Shown here piece after piece: positions 47,785 through 60,030 of a stretch of 64,000 nucleotides of DNA (its first letter is position 1; each line of letters starts with the position of its first letter). Source of the stretch: Chalara sp. BL73 (lineage: Eukaryota; Ascomycota; Leotiomycetes; Helotiales); NCBI GenBank assembly GCA_918026815.1, contig CAKJVC010000196.1, positions 310,001 through 374,000 of the forward strand, written 5' to 3'. Below the pieces are notes generated by a model. The model was given only the letters and a program-made list of their open reading frames with translations, was not told where the DNA came from and did no database searches. The position numbers and the translations under genes were made by a program.

Positions 47785-48555
47785 GTCGCTCAGTCACTAG
47801 GACTCACTGATAAAAGTATCAACTGAGAGTTTTTGAGAGACTGAAAGATGAGCCTGAAAACAGGCGAGCAACCTTTCTGATTATGGATGCTTTTTTTTTT
47901 TTTAGGGACTCACTCTCGGTATATAAGTGCCGAGAAACTAGACGAATGATAGAGATTGCTTTGCAGCCTCATTTGGCGTTATGAGTAGGGAAAACGGTGT
48001 TACGAAATTTCTGAGCAGTTCTTTTCACAATCGGATGTTAGTGTTCAGGAGTCAGGTTTGAAAGGCTTTCGTTCTAGAAACGGTAATGACGTGGTAGTTT
48101 GAAGGTTTTATTAGATAGCTAGTTTCGGGGACTGAATAGCTATGGGACGATGGATGACAATGAACAAAACATTGATAAAATAAAGGAATAGGGGAGGAGC
48201 TACCAGAAGCCGAGATCTTGGCAGCTGTCCTATATCGATTCTGTATAAATATTTTAAAGCTTGTGTTCATAACACTTTACTATTTATACTTATGTATAAG
48301 CCACCTGAACTGCGTGTATATATTTTCACTAAAGCTTGAACTTGACTAACGTGTAACTTGAAATTGGATAACTTGAAATTGGGTAATAATCAAAGAGCAT
48401 CGACCTTCCTCTTCGTGTATTAAAAGAAGTGGCTAAAGATCTGGTACTAATTTTCATAAACAAAACTAGTATCGCAGGATATAAGAAATTGTTGTTTTCG
48501 ATGAATTCTGGATTGTCTTGAGTATTGAAGTACAGTCGTTACCCCAATTGCACGT
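47785..48555. other. Intergenic
   Basis: About 770 bp with a T12 run near 47890 and a short imperfect duplication of AACTTGAAATTGG at about 48355-48385. No gene is seen. Confidence 0.6.
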
Positions 48556-50842
48556 TTAGAGAACAATCTGCACTGTCTTGGCGACACTGGGGACTCCGGC
48601 CGCCGAAAGAGCGAAGAGATAATAGTACCCCGGGATTAATATACCGCTATCCCTCTCAAGTTGTAGGACATAGGTGGCTCCACTTTGTGCTGAATTGGAA
48701 ACAGGGACTCTTCTCTGGTCGCTATTGATCGAGTGTGTGCAGCTGCCAAGACGAAGTAGAGAGAACTTGACACCAGTGGCTGTGGTACTCATGGTGACAG
48801 TGAGTGTGCCACCAACTGCAACTTGATGAGAGGCGAGGGACGAGATTACAGGGCGAGTCGCAAGAGTGTTATCGGTGTTGAAAAGATATGGCGGTGTGAA
48901 GATCTGACCATCAGCATGGTTGACTGCCAGATTACAGTTGGCATCTGATGACCCCGGTAACCCAACGTAACAGAGTCCGCCACCACCACTGAATACTGTC
49001 CCATCTGGGAGGAGGATTGATATGGCGTGATAATTTCGTGCAACAGCTGCGAGTGCAAGCTGAGTCCAAGTTTTCGTGGTAGGATTGAAGATTTCTGCAG
49101 CCAGAATTCCATCGGTATCTGTGAAGACATGCGCAGTCTTCTGTCCGCCCGTTACAAGTACGCTTCCATCAGGCAGGACAACGCCATTACCGTAAGCTCT
49201 TGGAGCAGCCATATCTTGGACACGTTCAACTACCGCAGGTTGAAATGGAGTGGTGATGGTAGTGATATGGGTTCTGGTTATACCTGCACTATTATCGTAG
49301 TCGGGAGCACCACCAGTGCTCAAGATCTTGCCAACATCATACATAACATTGATACCGCACATCGCATCATCACCGTCTCTGGTAGCTGCCTCAAGGACAG
49401 AGCCACTGCCTGTCGTGCCGTACCAATGCTGCTTTCTGCTTGGTCCAGCTTGAAAAACAGATCTGTTGGTCCATCCAAACAACCAACCATGATTGTCTTC
49501 TCTCCATATTCCCTCATGATCATCTGTTAGCATTGCGTCCACCGAGGCGCTGGGAAGCAGTGTCCAGGCGTTAGTACTAGGATTGTATATCTCACCATTC
49601 TTACCACCATAGCCCCCAGAAAACGAACCGCCGATTGTAAACACTTGGCCATCCGATAGGGTGACAGATGTTTGATATCCCCGGGCTATTTTCATGTTGG
49701 GTCCTCTAGTGAAGCTATTTGTGACAGGATCGTATATACTTGTCTTTTCAGCGTCAGAGCCGCCAGTTATTACGATACGGCCATCGACCAGAGAACTTAT
49801 TCCAGGGCAGAACATGTCATGATTTGTATTGGAAACCTGCCTCTGCGATGCAGTACCAGTCTTGAAATTGTAGTCAGCAAATTGAGTATAGCCTGCAGCG
49901 CCTCCAAAAGTTGTTGCTCCCCATGCAGAGAATACGAGCATTCTGGAAGATTCCGGTACTTGAGGCACAATATAGCCGGCAACTGGAATGATAGGAAGTC
50001 GGATGATATCTGACCACCTCCCGAGCTTAGCTTCATTATTTGGTACCTTGAGACGAATGACATCGAACTTCTTGTTCATAGCCCAAATCAACATGGCAGA
50101 GGTATCCTTGAAGTGGCAGACAAGATTGACATTATCGAAGACGGCTTTGCTACATCCAGTAGCTGCGGCACATGCCTGGGCACAAATTGTAGGAGAAGCG
50201 ATATTTGTGATTACTCGTAAACTGGCGCCTTGGTAATCCGTATTCGGGCAAATGTGCCATTCAGTTCCGCTCGTGTAAGTATAATTTGTTCCTGAGAATG
50301 GGCATACCGCGATAATGGTGCCTTCAGAATTGATATTATTCAGGTAAATGGTATCGTATCTGGTGTTGGAAACCCATGTTAAGGTCGCGGTTGAGTCTTT
50401 GACGTGACACACTCTTGAGGTAGTGTCATAAACTGCTTTTGTACATGACGGATTGAGACCGCACTATACATTATTATGATTAGAAAGATTCATTGAAAAC
50501 GCGTGGAAGTATCCAAGTTGTTCAGATAATGTTAGCCTTGTAGGATCTTAACGATTGATTGCAATAATCATCTTATGTTACGACAGGTAAGGTAAAGAGT
50601 GGATTTGAATATATGCATACAATTTGAGCGCAAGCGACGACAGACGCTACATTTTGAGTAACGAGTAGACTAGCACCAGTATAATCTGTGTCGAGACAAA
50701 TGGAGTATTTAGCACCATCAGCATCGGTATACGTGGTTACCGCAGTAGGACATGCAGTGATTGCCAGTGATCCTCTAATAAGAAGAGCAATGGAGAAAGC
50801 TCTGAGGATAGTATAAGATATCATCATAGCAACATAAGTCAT
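48556..50842 (-). CDS. Secreted AA5 copper radical oxidase (galactose/alcohol oxidase-like) with two PAN-like modules
   Basis: Two exons, 50842-50621 and 50463-48556, with a 157-nt intron, give 709 residues. A signal peptide (ILRAFSIALLIRGSLA) leads into two Cys-rich PAN/apple-like modules (about 30-105 and 125-205). The galactose-oxidase propeller follows, with the copper site intact: Cys in HDMFCPGIS (about 293), Tyr in ARGYQTS (337), Tyr-His in NYHAIS (552-553) and His in GSCTHSIN (651). Cys293 and Tyr337 should form the thioether cofactor. At the stacking position the usual Trp is Phe (GGSFSGG, 355), while the Arg after it (WRED) is kept. Trp-to-Phe is a change associated with alcohol or aryl-alcohol preference over galactose. 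It oxidises primary alcohols to aldehydes and makes H2O2. Confidence 0.92.
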
Positions 50843-50957
50843 GAAATGGAGACAAAAAGTGCTTCAGATAAATGTCTAGTGAAACTGGGAGAACGACCAT
50901 TCCAGATATTTGACTCTGGCTGGGGATACGGAAAGGGCGTCAGCATCGAACTTGTGT

Positions 50958-50965
50958 TATATATA
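50958..50965 (-). promoter_or_regulatory. TATA box of the AA5 oxidase gene
   Basis: TATATATA about 116 bp upstream of the start codon at 50842. Confidence 0.55.
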
Positions 50966-52739
50966 AGTTTTCTGCATCAGAAAGGCATGCTCCTGTATGC
51001 TATTCTTCAGCTTCTGCATCCTACAGCTTCGCATATTTCGCCGAAAATTAAATTTGAGTAGACTTAGAAGCAGCGTATCGGATCCTTAGCCTACGAGTGT
51101 GGACGACTTTCAGGTGGTATTTGTGGAACAAGCTCAAATTTCGAGAGAAATGCATGCTGCATGCACGGAGACGTTGGATAAGGAAAATAGATTGTGACTT
51201 GTAGCTCCTCTGGACTTCCACAGCTTTTCAATGTTTGGTAGTCACAATTTAAGTGGTCAATAGTTGCGTTAAGCAAGCGGATTGAGCCGATAATCCTGGT
51301 TGATTTCACCAACCCGCTTACGCCAAGCTATTGAATTACAAGCGAATTCCCCTGAAATCGCATGCATACGAGTATTGCAAAATCCATTGCATTTGGCCAA
51401 TTGAGCTACAGAAGATGGATCTAAGAGGCTTCATGTAAGGAGCAAGATAGGTCTTGGTGTTTCCAACATGGCCGAGTCTAGTTACTTTTGCGCCACAATA
51501 AATGCACGTGTAGGGTATCTTCCTTGCTTGAAGAGGTGGGCGTTGGGACAACTTTTGTCCCACCGATGAGAAAGAGAACTACATCTCACCTACAAACTGT
51601 GGTTGTATTCTATGCGGATGCCATGCATATGCCATGAGGCTCAGCTTCCCGGCGAACCGAGCTTAGTTGGCTATTGATTGGTATGACCAAATAATCTTGG
51701 CAGGATCCAAGCAGCCACTTTGCGGCAGAGGTCAACAAATAGGCAGGTGTCAGGTGATATAGAATCTGCTCTTTTTGGGAGACGAGTTTCTTTGCAACAT
51801 AACTTAAGATAGACCAGAGATTCAGCTCACGCGTCCTACGATAACCAAAATGACTCCAAGACCGATGTTCCACGACAGGGCTCTGCTCTTGTCATCGATT
51901 TCTCATAATCAACGCGGCTCTCCTATTTGATGTTCTTCCATGAGCAGTGAGTGGACAAGGGTATTTCCTTATGGTGCCTTCATTACAGCAACTCTCGCCT
52001 TAATAATAACAATGCCAGCTGCTCAGTACATGTATTGGCTCACAGATGAATGGTTCCATCTCTATGCTCAAGACTTGTAAGATCAAAATCACCTGAAGAA
52101 GTATACATTTATGCACACCACCTTAACTAGCAGAACAACCACCAGTATTCTAGGTAAGCAAACAGCTTTTGCTTACGAGGTCACAAATAGAGCTCATGGT
52201 TGCTAAGAATCATAATAACACCAATCAATATTTTCGCTCATAGATGTGTGTTCACCATCAGAACAGCAAATGCCCTATAACAGTGCTCATTACGTAACTA
52301 CTTCATTAAGGCGAAGGAAAACATCTGCTGGCGAAAACTGCCATTTCTTAGCTTCCCCACAGACGATTCGGCGTTCAGTTTTCAATTCCATTGTACGCTA
52401 ACAAAGGAGCTATTGTTCAAACAAAAAGATCTCGATCGAATACCATGAATTTTATGTTTATTGGAAGGAATCCTTTGATACCAATCAAGGAGACAAAGAA
52501 ATCCACTCTGCATAAATCATATTGCCAAGCTGCAGGTGATAATATTTTATGTTCACAATTCTATAAACAAAGCTCTTTGAAGCCACAAGAAGCAGGGTAG
52601 CCAAAGAGTCAAGAAGTATAAGACGATAATGTGTCCCAGAATTATGTCCACATACACTGCATCTGATCGAGGCTCTCGCTCAACACTCGTTCGAGTAAGC
52701 TCTTTTGCTTTCCTCCTTTTACTTTTCGCTTCAATAACA
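50966..52739. other. Intergenic, 1.8 kb
   Basis: Divergent spacer between the oxidase and the zinc-knuckle gene. The last ~60 bp before 52740 are pyrimidine-rich and look like leader. No other feature is recognised. Confidence 0.5.
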
Positions 52740-53543
52740 ATGGCTAGGAAACAATGGAAGAATAATAATCAACAACCTGCGCAGGCGCAGGGGAAGCCTC
52801 TGTGCCGTATCTGCAAGAAGGTCGGTCGACCATCCACTCATAAACAAAATGATTGTTACTTCAAAGCACAAAATAATCAGAAAAACCATAACAACAAGGG
52901 AAAGCCTGAGTGCCAGTTTTGCAAGAACATTAGCAGACCATATTCTCACCATACCAACAATTGCCATTATCAAAACCAGAATAGCCCGCAGAACCATAAC
53001 AACAGCAACAGCAACAACAGCAGCAGCGATGGTAATGGTAGGGTGCCTCCCAGTAGCCCATGTAAAAACTGCAACGGCCAACTCGGCCTACACAATGACA
53101 GCGACTGTCCCTCCCTCTCTCAGAACTCAAGACAAATCGCAAGTGTTCAATCAACAGCCATCTGCCCTAGATGTCACAATGGCTTGCACTTCATCGCTGA
53201 ATGTCCTGTGAACATCCACGTCATTGCGAGTCAAAGCTACTTTGACGAGGAAGACGCTGATCCGCATTATGATCCTCAGCCCAATTACAATCAGCCTTCT
53301 CAATACCACCACCACCAGCAGCAGCATTGGAATTTCCAGCCGACAGGATGGGTGTATGATGAAGATAATGATGTGGTGATGGGCGAGGCGCCACCCTTGG
53401 TGTATCACTATCAGCCGTTCAATCCGCAGGATTATATTCCCCTCAGGAGTTTCCAGGTGTTTCCGACGCCGGTTGTTCACCAGCCAATGATGCAGCCATT
53501 CGTGTATCAAGCGCTACAGCCGTTCCCGGATTGGAGAAACTAG
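52740..53543 (+). CDS. Asn/Gln-rich zinc-knuckle-like protein
   Basis: Intronless, 267 residues from the ATG at 52740, which has a strong context (AACAATGGC). An in-frame ATG at 52629 would add a hydrophobic stretch, but that stretch is the translation of a pyrimidine-rich leader. Four Cys/His clusters are spaced along the first 170 residues: CRICKKVGRPSTHKQNDC, CQFCKNISRPYSHHTNNC, CKNCNGQLGLHNDSDC and CPRCHNGLHFIAEC. The last is a true CCHC knuckle (C-x2-C-x4-H-x4-C); the others have longer spacing. Between and after them the chain is rich in Asn, Gln, His, Pro and Tyr. Such proteins usually bind RNA or single-stranded DNA. No protease or reverse-transcriptase frame is nearby, so a retroelement gag origin is not supported. 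Confidence 0.65.
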   Translation: MARKQWKNNNQQPAQAQGKPLCRICKKVGRPSTHKQNDCYFKAQNNQKNHNNKGKPECQFCKNISRPYSHHTNNCHYQNQNSPQNHNNSNSNNSSSDGNGRVPPSSPCKNCNGQLGLHNDSDCPSLSQNSRQIASVQSTAICPRCHNGLHFIAECPVNIHVIASQSYFDEEDADPHYDPQPNYNQPSQYHHHQQQHWNFQPTGWVYDEDNDVVMGEAPPLVYHYQPFNPQDYIPLRSFQVFPTPVVHQPMMQPFVYQALQPFPDWRN

Positions 53544-53873
53544 CACCTGAGACGAGGGAGTGGAAAATGGTAAGTTGAGGCATGTGGATCGCGCTGGCGG
53601 GGCCTGGCAGGTAAGTCTATCCGATTATGTTCTCTTAAGCATTTCTTTAATAATAAAAGTCTTAATATGATTTTTAATACGATACATCTTCATTCATTTC
53701 TTGTGTACCATGAACTACTCGCAGATAGACAAAGATAGCGAACCCTTCCGTACAAGCTATGCATAATATTGCGGAAAACATCGGCGTACCACCACTCATC
53801 TGGACGAGACTTGGCGCGGCAAAGGCATCTGTCATCAATCCCGGGTCCTTGTTCAGCACCTGCTCAGACTTCC
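53544..53873. other. Intergenic, convergent 3' regions
   Basis: 330 bp between convergent genes; AATAAT-like A-rich signals occur near 53650. No other feature. Confidence 0.6.
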
Positions 53874-55386
53874 TTACGTTCTCATTATTTGCTCCATCCA
53901 AGGATATACAGCCGAGTTAGCAAGAGGATAGCCCATGTGTAATGCATTGGCGAAAAACCTTTGTGTGTCAGCCATGCTTCTGTTTTCACTTTATTGTACT
54001 CAAAACTACCTTGCTTCTTTAGGAGTACCATGCTCAAATAGAAGCATTGAGTCTTCGATCGGCATCAGACCATCATCGGCTCCCTGTAAATGATCAGCAA
54101 TTATCTATGATCATCGGTATAGAGGTAGGTCGAGCATACATTTATTAAGAGCAATCTTGTGGAAGGCTGTTGGAGAATTCCATTTTCCAAGAGTGAGAAG
54201 CGTTTCTGCGCATCATTCTTAAACTCTGTCGCTGTTGTGTAACCGTGCTTCAAAGCCATGGCTGGCCATAATCTGGCAATTTCAGCTAGGAAATCAGCTC
54301 CGAGACGTAAACTTACGAAAATGGATATTCATGATTATCAGCTTTTTCAATCCAATCCATGTCAAAGAAGAAGTGCGTTCCAGCTCCTTGTGCAACGCTG
54401 CCTGCCAGTTTGTCTTTGTGAGTGTGTGCAATTCTCACAGCATAATAGCCGCCAGCGCTCAAACCCCAAGCCATAACCTTCCGCATGTCAAACCTCCCAT
54501 CTTGTGCCATCCAATCGAGCAGACTAGTCCATAGTCGCTCTGGGCTTTTAGGATCTGAAGGGTCTGAAGGACAATCTGCGGTCCCAGGAATTTCCACTAT
54601 GACGCTCGCCCAACCTCGAGCTGTGAACTCATTGCTTCGCTGAGTATTATCCGGCCTGTAGCCATCCAGTCCCGTGATGAGTATCACAGCTGGTACTTTA
54701 TGCTTACCTTCATTCGCACTCTTGGGAAGACGGACATAAGCAGGAATTGTGGTTCTATCCGCACTTTCAGCCGCGATGTGAGGCACCATGACCTGTCTCA
54801 TCGGCTCTCCCCAGCTCGAGGCTGCTCTCATATACACCGCTTTCTGAGCTTCCCATGCTTTCCATTTGCTCTCTGAGCTCAATTTTGGAAAGCTCCCTAC
54901 ATATGGAAAGCGGGAGATGCGGTAGAGACAGGCTGCTCGTAAGTACAGCTCCGAAGCTTTTTCATGATCGCCAGATCCCGAAGCGAGAATCCCTCTGGCT
55001 GTCAAACCCTCAGCAGCGGGAAAGAAGGCCCCGGTGTATTCATCTCCATAACCATCATTGACGTTGTTCTAATAAGTCGTAAGTTTCAAGGATATGGAGA
55101 ATTGATCAGACGCAGCACGAACAAATATAAGGTATCTGAACACGGGCTCAAAATCTTCGAACTTGCCGTCGTGGAAAGGATACACACTTTTCATACACTA
55201 TTGAGCTGAGTTAGAATACTGCCCAAGGGTGGCTAATTAAGCCCCTACTGCGGATTTCCACTTCGTCTCCCATAGAGCTTGGATACCATCATGATGCGGC
55301 ATTCGACTATCGAATTTGTCGCCGAGAGCCCATGTTCTTTTCTTCAAAGCTTCCTTGGCACTAGATTTGACAAGATGAGGCGACAT
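53874..55386 (-). CDS. Ayg1-like alpha/beta hydrolase
   Basis: Six exons, 55386-55249, 55197-55123, 55068-54317, 54272-54140, 54083-54010 and 53958-53874, with introns of 44-56 nt, give 418 residues with every phase consistent. The alpha/beta-hydrolase core shows [16 protein letters not shown], then [15 protein letters not shown] (nucleophile Ser at about 275), [10 protein letters not shown] (acid Asp at about 369-370) and ANALHMGYP (His at about 398), so the triad looks complete. Length and layout match Aspergillus Ayg1, which shortens a polyketide chain on the route to melanin. Family members also act on other polyketides and esters. No polyketide synthase lies in the window, so its partner is unknown. 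A regulator gene lies 448 bp upstream on the same strand. Confidence 0.88.
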
Positions 55387-55833
55387 CTTGTAATTGAAGA
55401 TACACCAACTGAAATAAGGTGATTTTAGCTGTTACACAATACTTGAGGATTATCTTCAGTGCAAGGGAAATTAGAATTACACTTCGGTCAAAGGAAGATC
55501 GCGATTGATGCTGTTCAGATATGGAACTTATATATGCGGAAGAGATAATCTGGTTGGACCGGACCTCCGTTGTGGCGGACTCCGTCATATTGCCCTCACA
55601 ATAGTTGATTCTGCCACCCAAAATAAAATTAATTGCCACTCATTTGGAACCATTCAGGCAGACTCCTGGCTCCTTCGTGTTCAAATGCGGGCGAATATTG
55701 GCTGCTTTGGGAAATGATGGCGAGCGGGATTCGTTAAGAATCTCTCCCAATTTAGAAAATCCAAGCCCAATTACTCTGGAAAGTGTTTGCTGTGTTGGCA
55801 AGTACCACACCAAGACTTTGGTGTCCTTCAATT

Positions 55834-57826
55834 TCACCAACTTGAAGCATTTTCTTCCCGAATCCATCTCTGTATGTCTATGAATCTCCTGATAGCAGCA
55901 CTACCAACCAACCAAGTTTCTGCGTCAGAGAACCTTCCAGTTCTACTCAGATAGAACATCCAGAACGCAGCTTCCTTCTTGCCTCTTGCTGTCGCAGCGC
56001 CAATCAGCAATACCCATAATAGTATGCCTGGATATCGGGCCCAGAAGCTATCATGTGAACATTTTGCCATGGCAATACAGAGTTGTTGGAATATTTCCTC
56101 ATTCATCGTGGAGTCAAAGTTGACGGTGGGGTTGGTGAGAGCGCCAGCGTACAAGGCTGTCGCAGCTGTGAGGGTGTCTAAGACATGGTGATGAGAAGAG
56201 TCATTGCAGCGGGAGATAAGAGGGAGCGTGAGGAGAGGTATCTTGTAATCGTGTTGTGGTTCAGCAACGAAGTCGATGATGTAGTCAGGTGATGGGGTAT
56301 TTCTGAAGTTAGTATTTCGGTGTAGCCCCTCAAAACTCTGAGTAAGATTTCGCATGCTGCTTAAAAGTGTTATTATGGCCTCTAAGTTATCATGGTACGT
56401 TATTATTTTGTCGAAAGATCCGCACCCAATGAGAGGAGATTCTTGATGGATCATACGATCGTTGTCAGTTGGTGATATGGGCTTAGTGACGATATATGTC
56501 ACTGATGGAAAGCGTGGAGCATTTCCCGTCACTATGGCTACCATTGAATCGAACCTTCATAAGAATGTTAGCTTTTGAGGTTGGGAAGTATCCCTGGCAG
56601 CTCTTACAAAGTTAGTTTTGCTGTCATGGTTCCTTGATCTTCAAAAGCAAAGAATCCTCCTCTTAGCTCAACGATTCTCTCGATGGCATCCATGTGATTA
56701 CTCAATTCTTGCAGACTTCCGTAACCGACCTGGGAAATGATTAATTTTCGTGCTTTCTGGATGAACTCCGGATACGGAACATGTATCGAACAATAAATTT
56801 ATGTTACATGCCCACATGATAGACAATTTTTTAAGTTGCTTGATGAAATTTACCAAGGATTTTGAGGCGGCATCGAATGCCGGATCCAAAAAAAATTTGT
56901 CCATGACCTTAACTTGTTAAGAAGGAACAAAAGATAACTCACTGTCCACTGGGCAAATGTCATAATAGCAGCAATTGTAGCATTACTGGTAGCTTTATCG
57001 CGGTCTTCTAGCTGTCGTTGAATCCACTTGGTGGTCTCGACTCGAAATTTGTAACATTCAGGGCTCTGTCCGATCCATAGCAACACATTGGGATCCAGAA
57101 CTGCGCCTTGGACAGCCATAAAATCTGGACTTTTCGTGGATGGCATCCATCCGCTTTGCCTCGGCGTCAATGCCTTTTGGCTGAGGTCTTTACGGTCTGA
57201 TCCCGTAACGTTAAATGGCGCCGAGAATGGCCAATTTAGTCGATTGACATATAGAATAGGGCCATCTTTTTCAAACCATGCGTAGGGTATCACTGTACAT
57301 AGATTAGACACGATCTCCAGTCATACGAACGAAAAAGAAAGGTGTCCCCAGCACAGGAGAAAGGCTGCTCACAGTTTGCTTGGCAGTGAAGTTCTGTTGC
57401 CGGAGATAGCAAAGGAGCATTACGATAGGGTACAATCTTGTTGCTTGCTGACTTAGCATCAGCTGTTGCGTTTACGTTTCCTGATTTGGATTTCTGCCCC
57501 TGAGAAACACTGACAGGCCAAGAGGACTGTCTAGGCTGCAGCGTGACCCGTCTTTGCTGAGTCAACTTATCAAGATCTGCTTTTTTCGACTCTTTCCTCT
57601 TCTGGTGGTACTCTTTGGATACATGTGAGCGCACGGTACGAACGCTTGAGACCTTGCCGCCCTTTCCGACACTCACCCACTGCAGGGCTGGTGGAGGCCG
57701 GGTGGCGGCGCCGGCCAAGACTTTAGAAGCTACATCTTCAAGGTTAGAGTCACGATCGTGGTCAATATCCTGTGATTGTGTGTGGTGAGCCTTAAGTTTC
57801 GTTGAATATGTGGCCGGCTTATTCAT
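55834..57826 (-). CDS. Fungal_trans_2-type transcription regulator
   Basis: Four exons, 57826-57373, 57292-56943, 56729-56608 and 56554-55834, give 548 residues with consistent phases. The 213-nt second intron may instead hide a small exon. The N-terminus has LQWVSVGKGGKVSSVRTVRS followed by HVSKEYHQKRK, like the basic RSHVM-x-YRR element of fungal regulators that lack a Zn2Cys6 finger. The middle has ATSNATIAAIMTFA and HMDAIERIVELRGGFFAFED, the typical Fungal_trans_2 (DUF3468) signature. A perfect GTGAGT donor occurs inside the first exon (the bases encoding WVSV), so alternative splicing is possible. It lies just upstream of the Ayg1-like gene and may control it. The frame is open upstream of 57826, but the family's usual N-terminus favours this start. 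Confidence 0.78.
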
Positions 57827-60030
57827 CGATGTATGAGGTATCTGTTGACAAATAGACATGGAGGGGCAGCGCCTATATACCAAAACTCCTAAATTAAGCG
57901 TGGTGTGCTTGGCACAAGATTTAGATAGATGGTCTCCTTGGCATTTTCTGAGACCCTTGTATCGCAAGCTCCCCATCCCCCTTCTTGCAGTGGGAAAGAC
58001 GAGTTCCTCAATTGGAAGGTTAAGGGAATCGTATTTGGCGATTGTCATGAGCTGGCGGTCCTCTTGGGATTTGCATATGTTTGTGACTCGCCTCGAATTG
58101 CGAGGCTCTGGTGCCAATGTATACAATGTAAGATACTCAGCACGCTGCATGCCTCGAAATAAAGGATTGAACAGTTGAGCCATGAATATCACATCGCTGT
58201 ACCAGGAATATATTGTCTTTTAGGCTTTGCCACCGAGAACTTTATGACGAGCGATAGTTCGTATTAAGCATTACTAATCTGCTTACATTCCCGTTTCTTC
58301 CTACAAACCATCTCTTCAACGGCCAATAACCAGACATATTACTATATCTCAAATAGGAGTGATAATCCAAAAGCATGATATTCGTAATATGCAACGATAA
58401 TATTATGATCTCGCTGCTTCAAATTGATAAACAACGAGAATGCAGCAAATCTCGCTAAAGCCCCTTTTTTTCAATGAGGGACGTGCTCACAAGATTTTGT
58501 AGCAGTGAATCTAATCCAATTGAGCACACACGATCCCGCGCCTTTAGCGCTAATAGATATGAGGGATCCAGACTCTGGGTATTATTTAGCTGTCAGTACT
58601 TCCAAATTCGACTAGATCCTCCAAGAGTGAAGCAATGCGGCAAAAACTAGATTATTATCAGGTTAAAAATGGGGAATATGCACCGTTATCTCAATAGCAT
58701 TGGAATCAGAGGCTCGAGGATAGTAGAAATCAAGTCGTGGGTAATTTCGAATTCATTGCTGACAATTCCCAGTTAGCAAGAACTTCCCCCCAATTAAGAT
58801 TAGCGTGCTTGGCTCAGATGGTCTGTGTGCCTTGCCTATCCATACGTATTAAAGAAAACAAAGGCAATGACACCAACATATGATGGAGTTTCAATGGATA
58901 CTAACAAAAATTTTAAATGCTGGCAATCAACGATGTGTGGTATCTCGATGCAAAGGTGGCCAGCATAACCTGTCCCTGCTATCTTCTCGAAAGAGCCCTC
59001 CAACTACACACAAATGGAGACAGGAGAGGATGGGTGCCAAAGTAGGACGACATCGCTGACTCTTGTACAGAATGCGCAAATCCGTATAATTTTCAGTCAA
59101 TTTTGTAGAGCTCTCGCAGAGTGACTAGGAGAAAGCTCCGGAGAGTGTAGTTTGGTTGCTGGGATGTGAGATAATGACTTGACAAATCACTGCCACCAGC
59201 TGTTTATCTTTGTCTGAGAAGCTTGCAAGTGCAACCGACAAACAATGAAATTCTTTTGTCAATCTACTCACTCAATGGCAATTTTCGAAGTTACAGAGAA
59301 CAAAGCCACCTTTATCATGCGATGAAATGTAGCCCTCAAGTTCTGTTTTCAAGATGCTCTTTTTGATGCGCACCTTCTCTAGTGAACCCATCAGAGCCAC
59401 CTTAATGCTGTTTATTAGCAATAATCTTTGGAATGGCAGTTCTGTTCGGTGTGAAGCTCCTGATCTGATTTATCACATTGCACTTTCAATATCCTGCGCA
59501 TCAAAAGCTTGGTCCAAAAGTAGTTTAGCGCGAAGGGAATCATATTGAGTTTTGTCATTGACAGAATTAATCAATATTGCAAATCAGCGATCATTCTCGT
59601 AGTGATGCTGGAGGCGCGATGGCCGCTAAGGAGTTTCTCACTTAATAGAGCAACCTGCTCACAATTTATGACTAGGAGAGAGAAATTTATCCATTTCCGG
59701 CGGTCTCACAAGGTCAAGGTTGATAGAACTCAATGCGGCCTTTATTGAAGTTGTATGCCAAAGCTGGTGTATCTTTGATGTTTGGAAGGGATTGTCATTT
59801 ATTTTACGATCTTGACCGGAAGTGTAACTCTTTGTCGTTAATCTAAGTCTCTTGCTCTGTTGGCTGACTAGAATCCCGATGCTCACTTGTTTCTCTTTAT
59901 ATAAAAAAATGCTACACGATTACCGTCTTCGAAATATCGAGATGTTAGGACTTTAAAGATTTGTATATGTTTCCCAGCCAAGGATCGTCGTCACACTTCT
60001 CTATCATAACTCTTCCAAAACGGTGACGTT
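57827..60030. other. Intergenic, 2.2 kb divergent promoter region
   Basis: Lies between the regulator and the SNF2 gene. No transposon ends, RNA genes or convincing frames, apart from a frame open on the minus strand to 58183 that joins the regulator. Confidence 0.5.

Noticed and set aside
52629..52739. Upstream ATG of the zinc-knuckle gene giving an apparent signal peptide
   Set aside because: The hydrophobic stretch is the translation of a pyrimidine-rich leader, and the ATG at 52740 has a better context and begins the ordered part.
57827..58183. Longer N-terminus for the transcription regulator
   Set aside because: The frame is open to 58183, but the basic RSHV element normally lies near the N-terminus in this family, so the nearer ATG is preferred.
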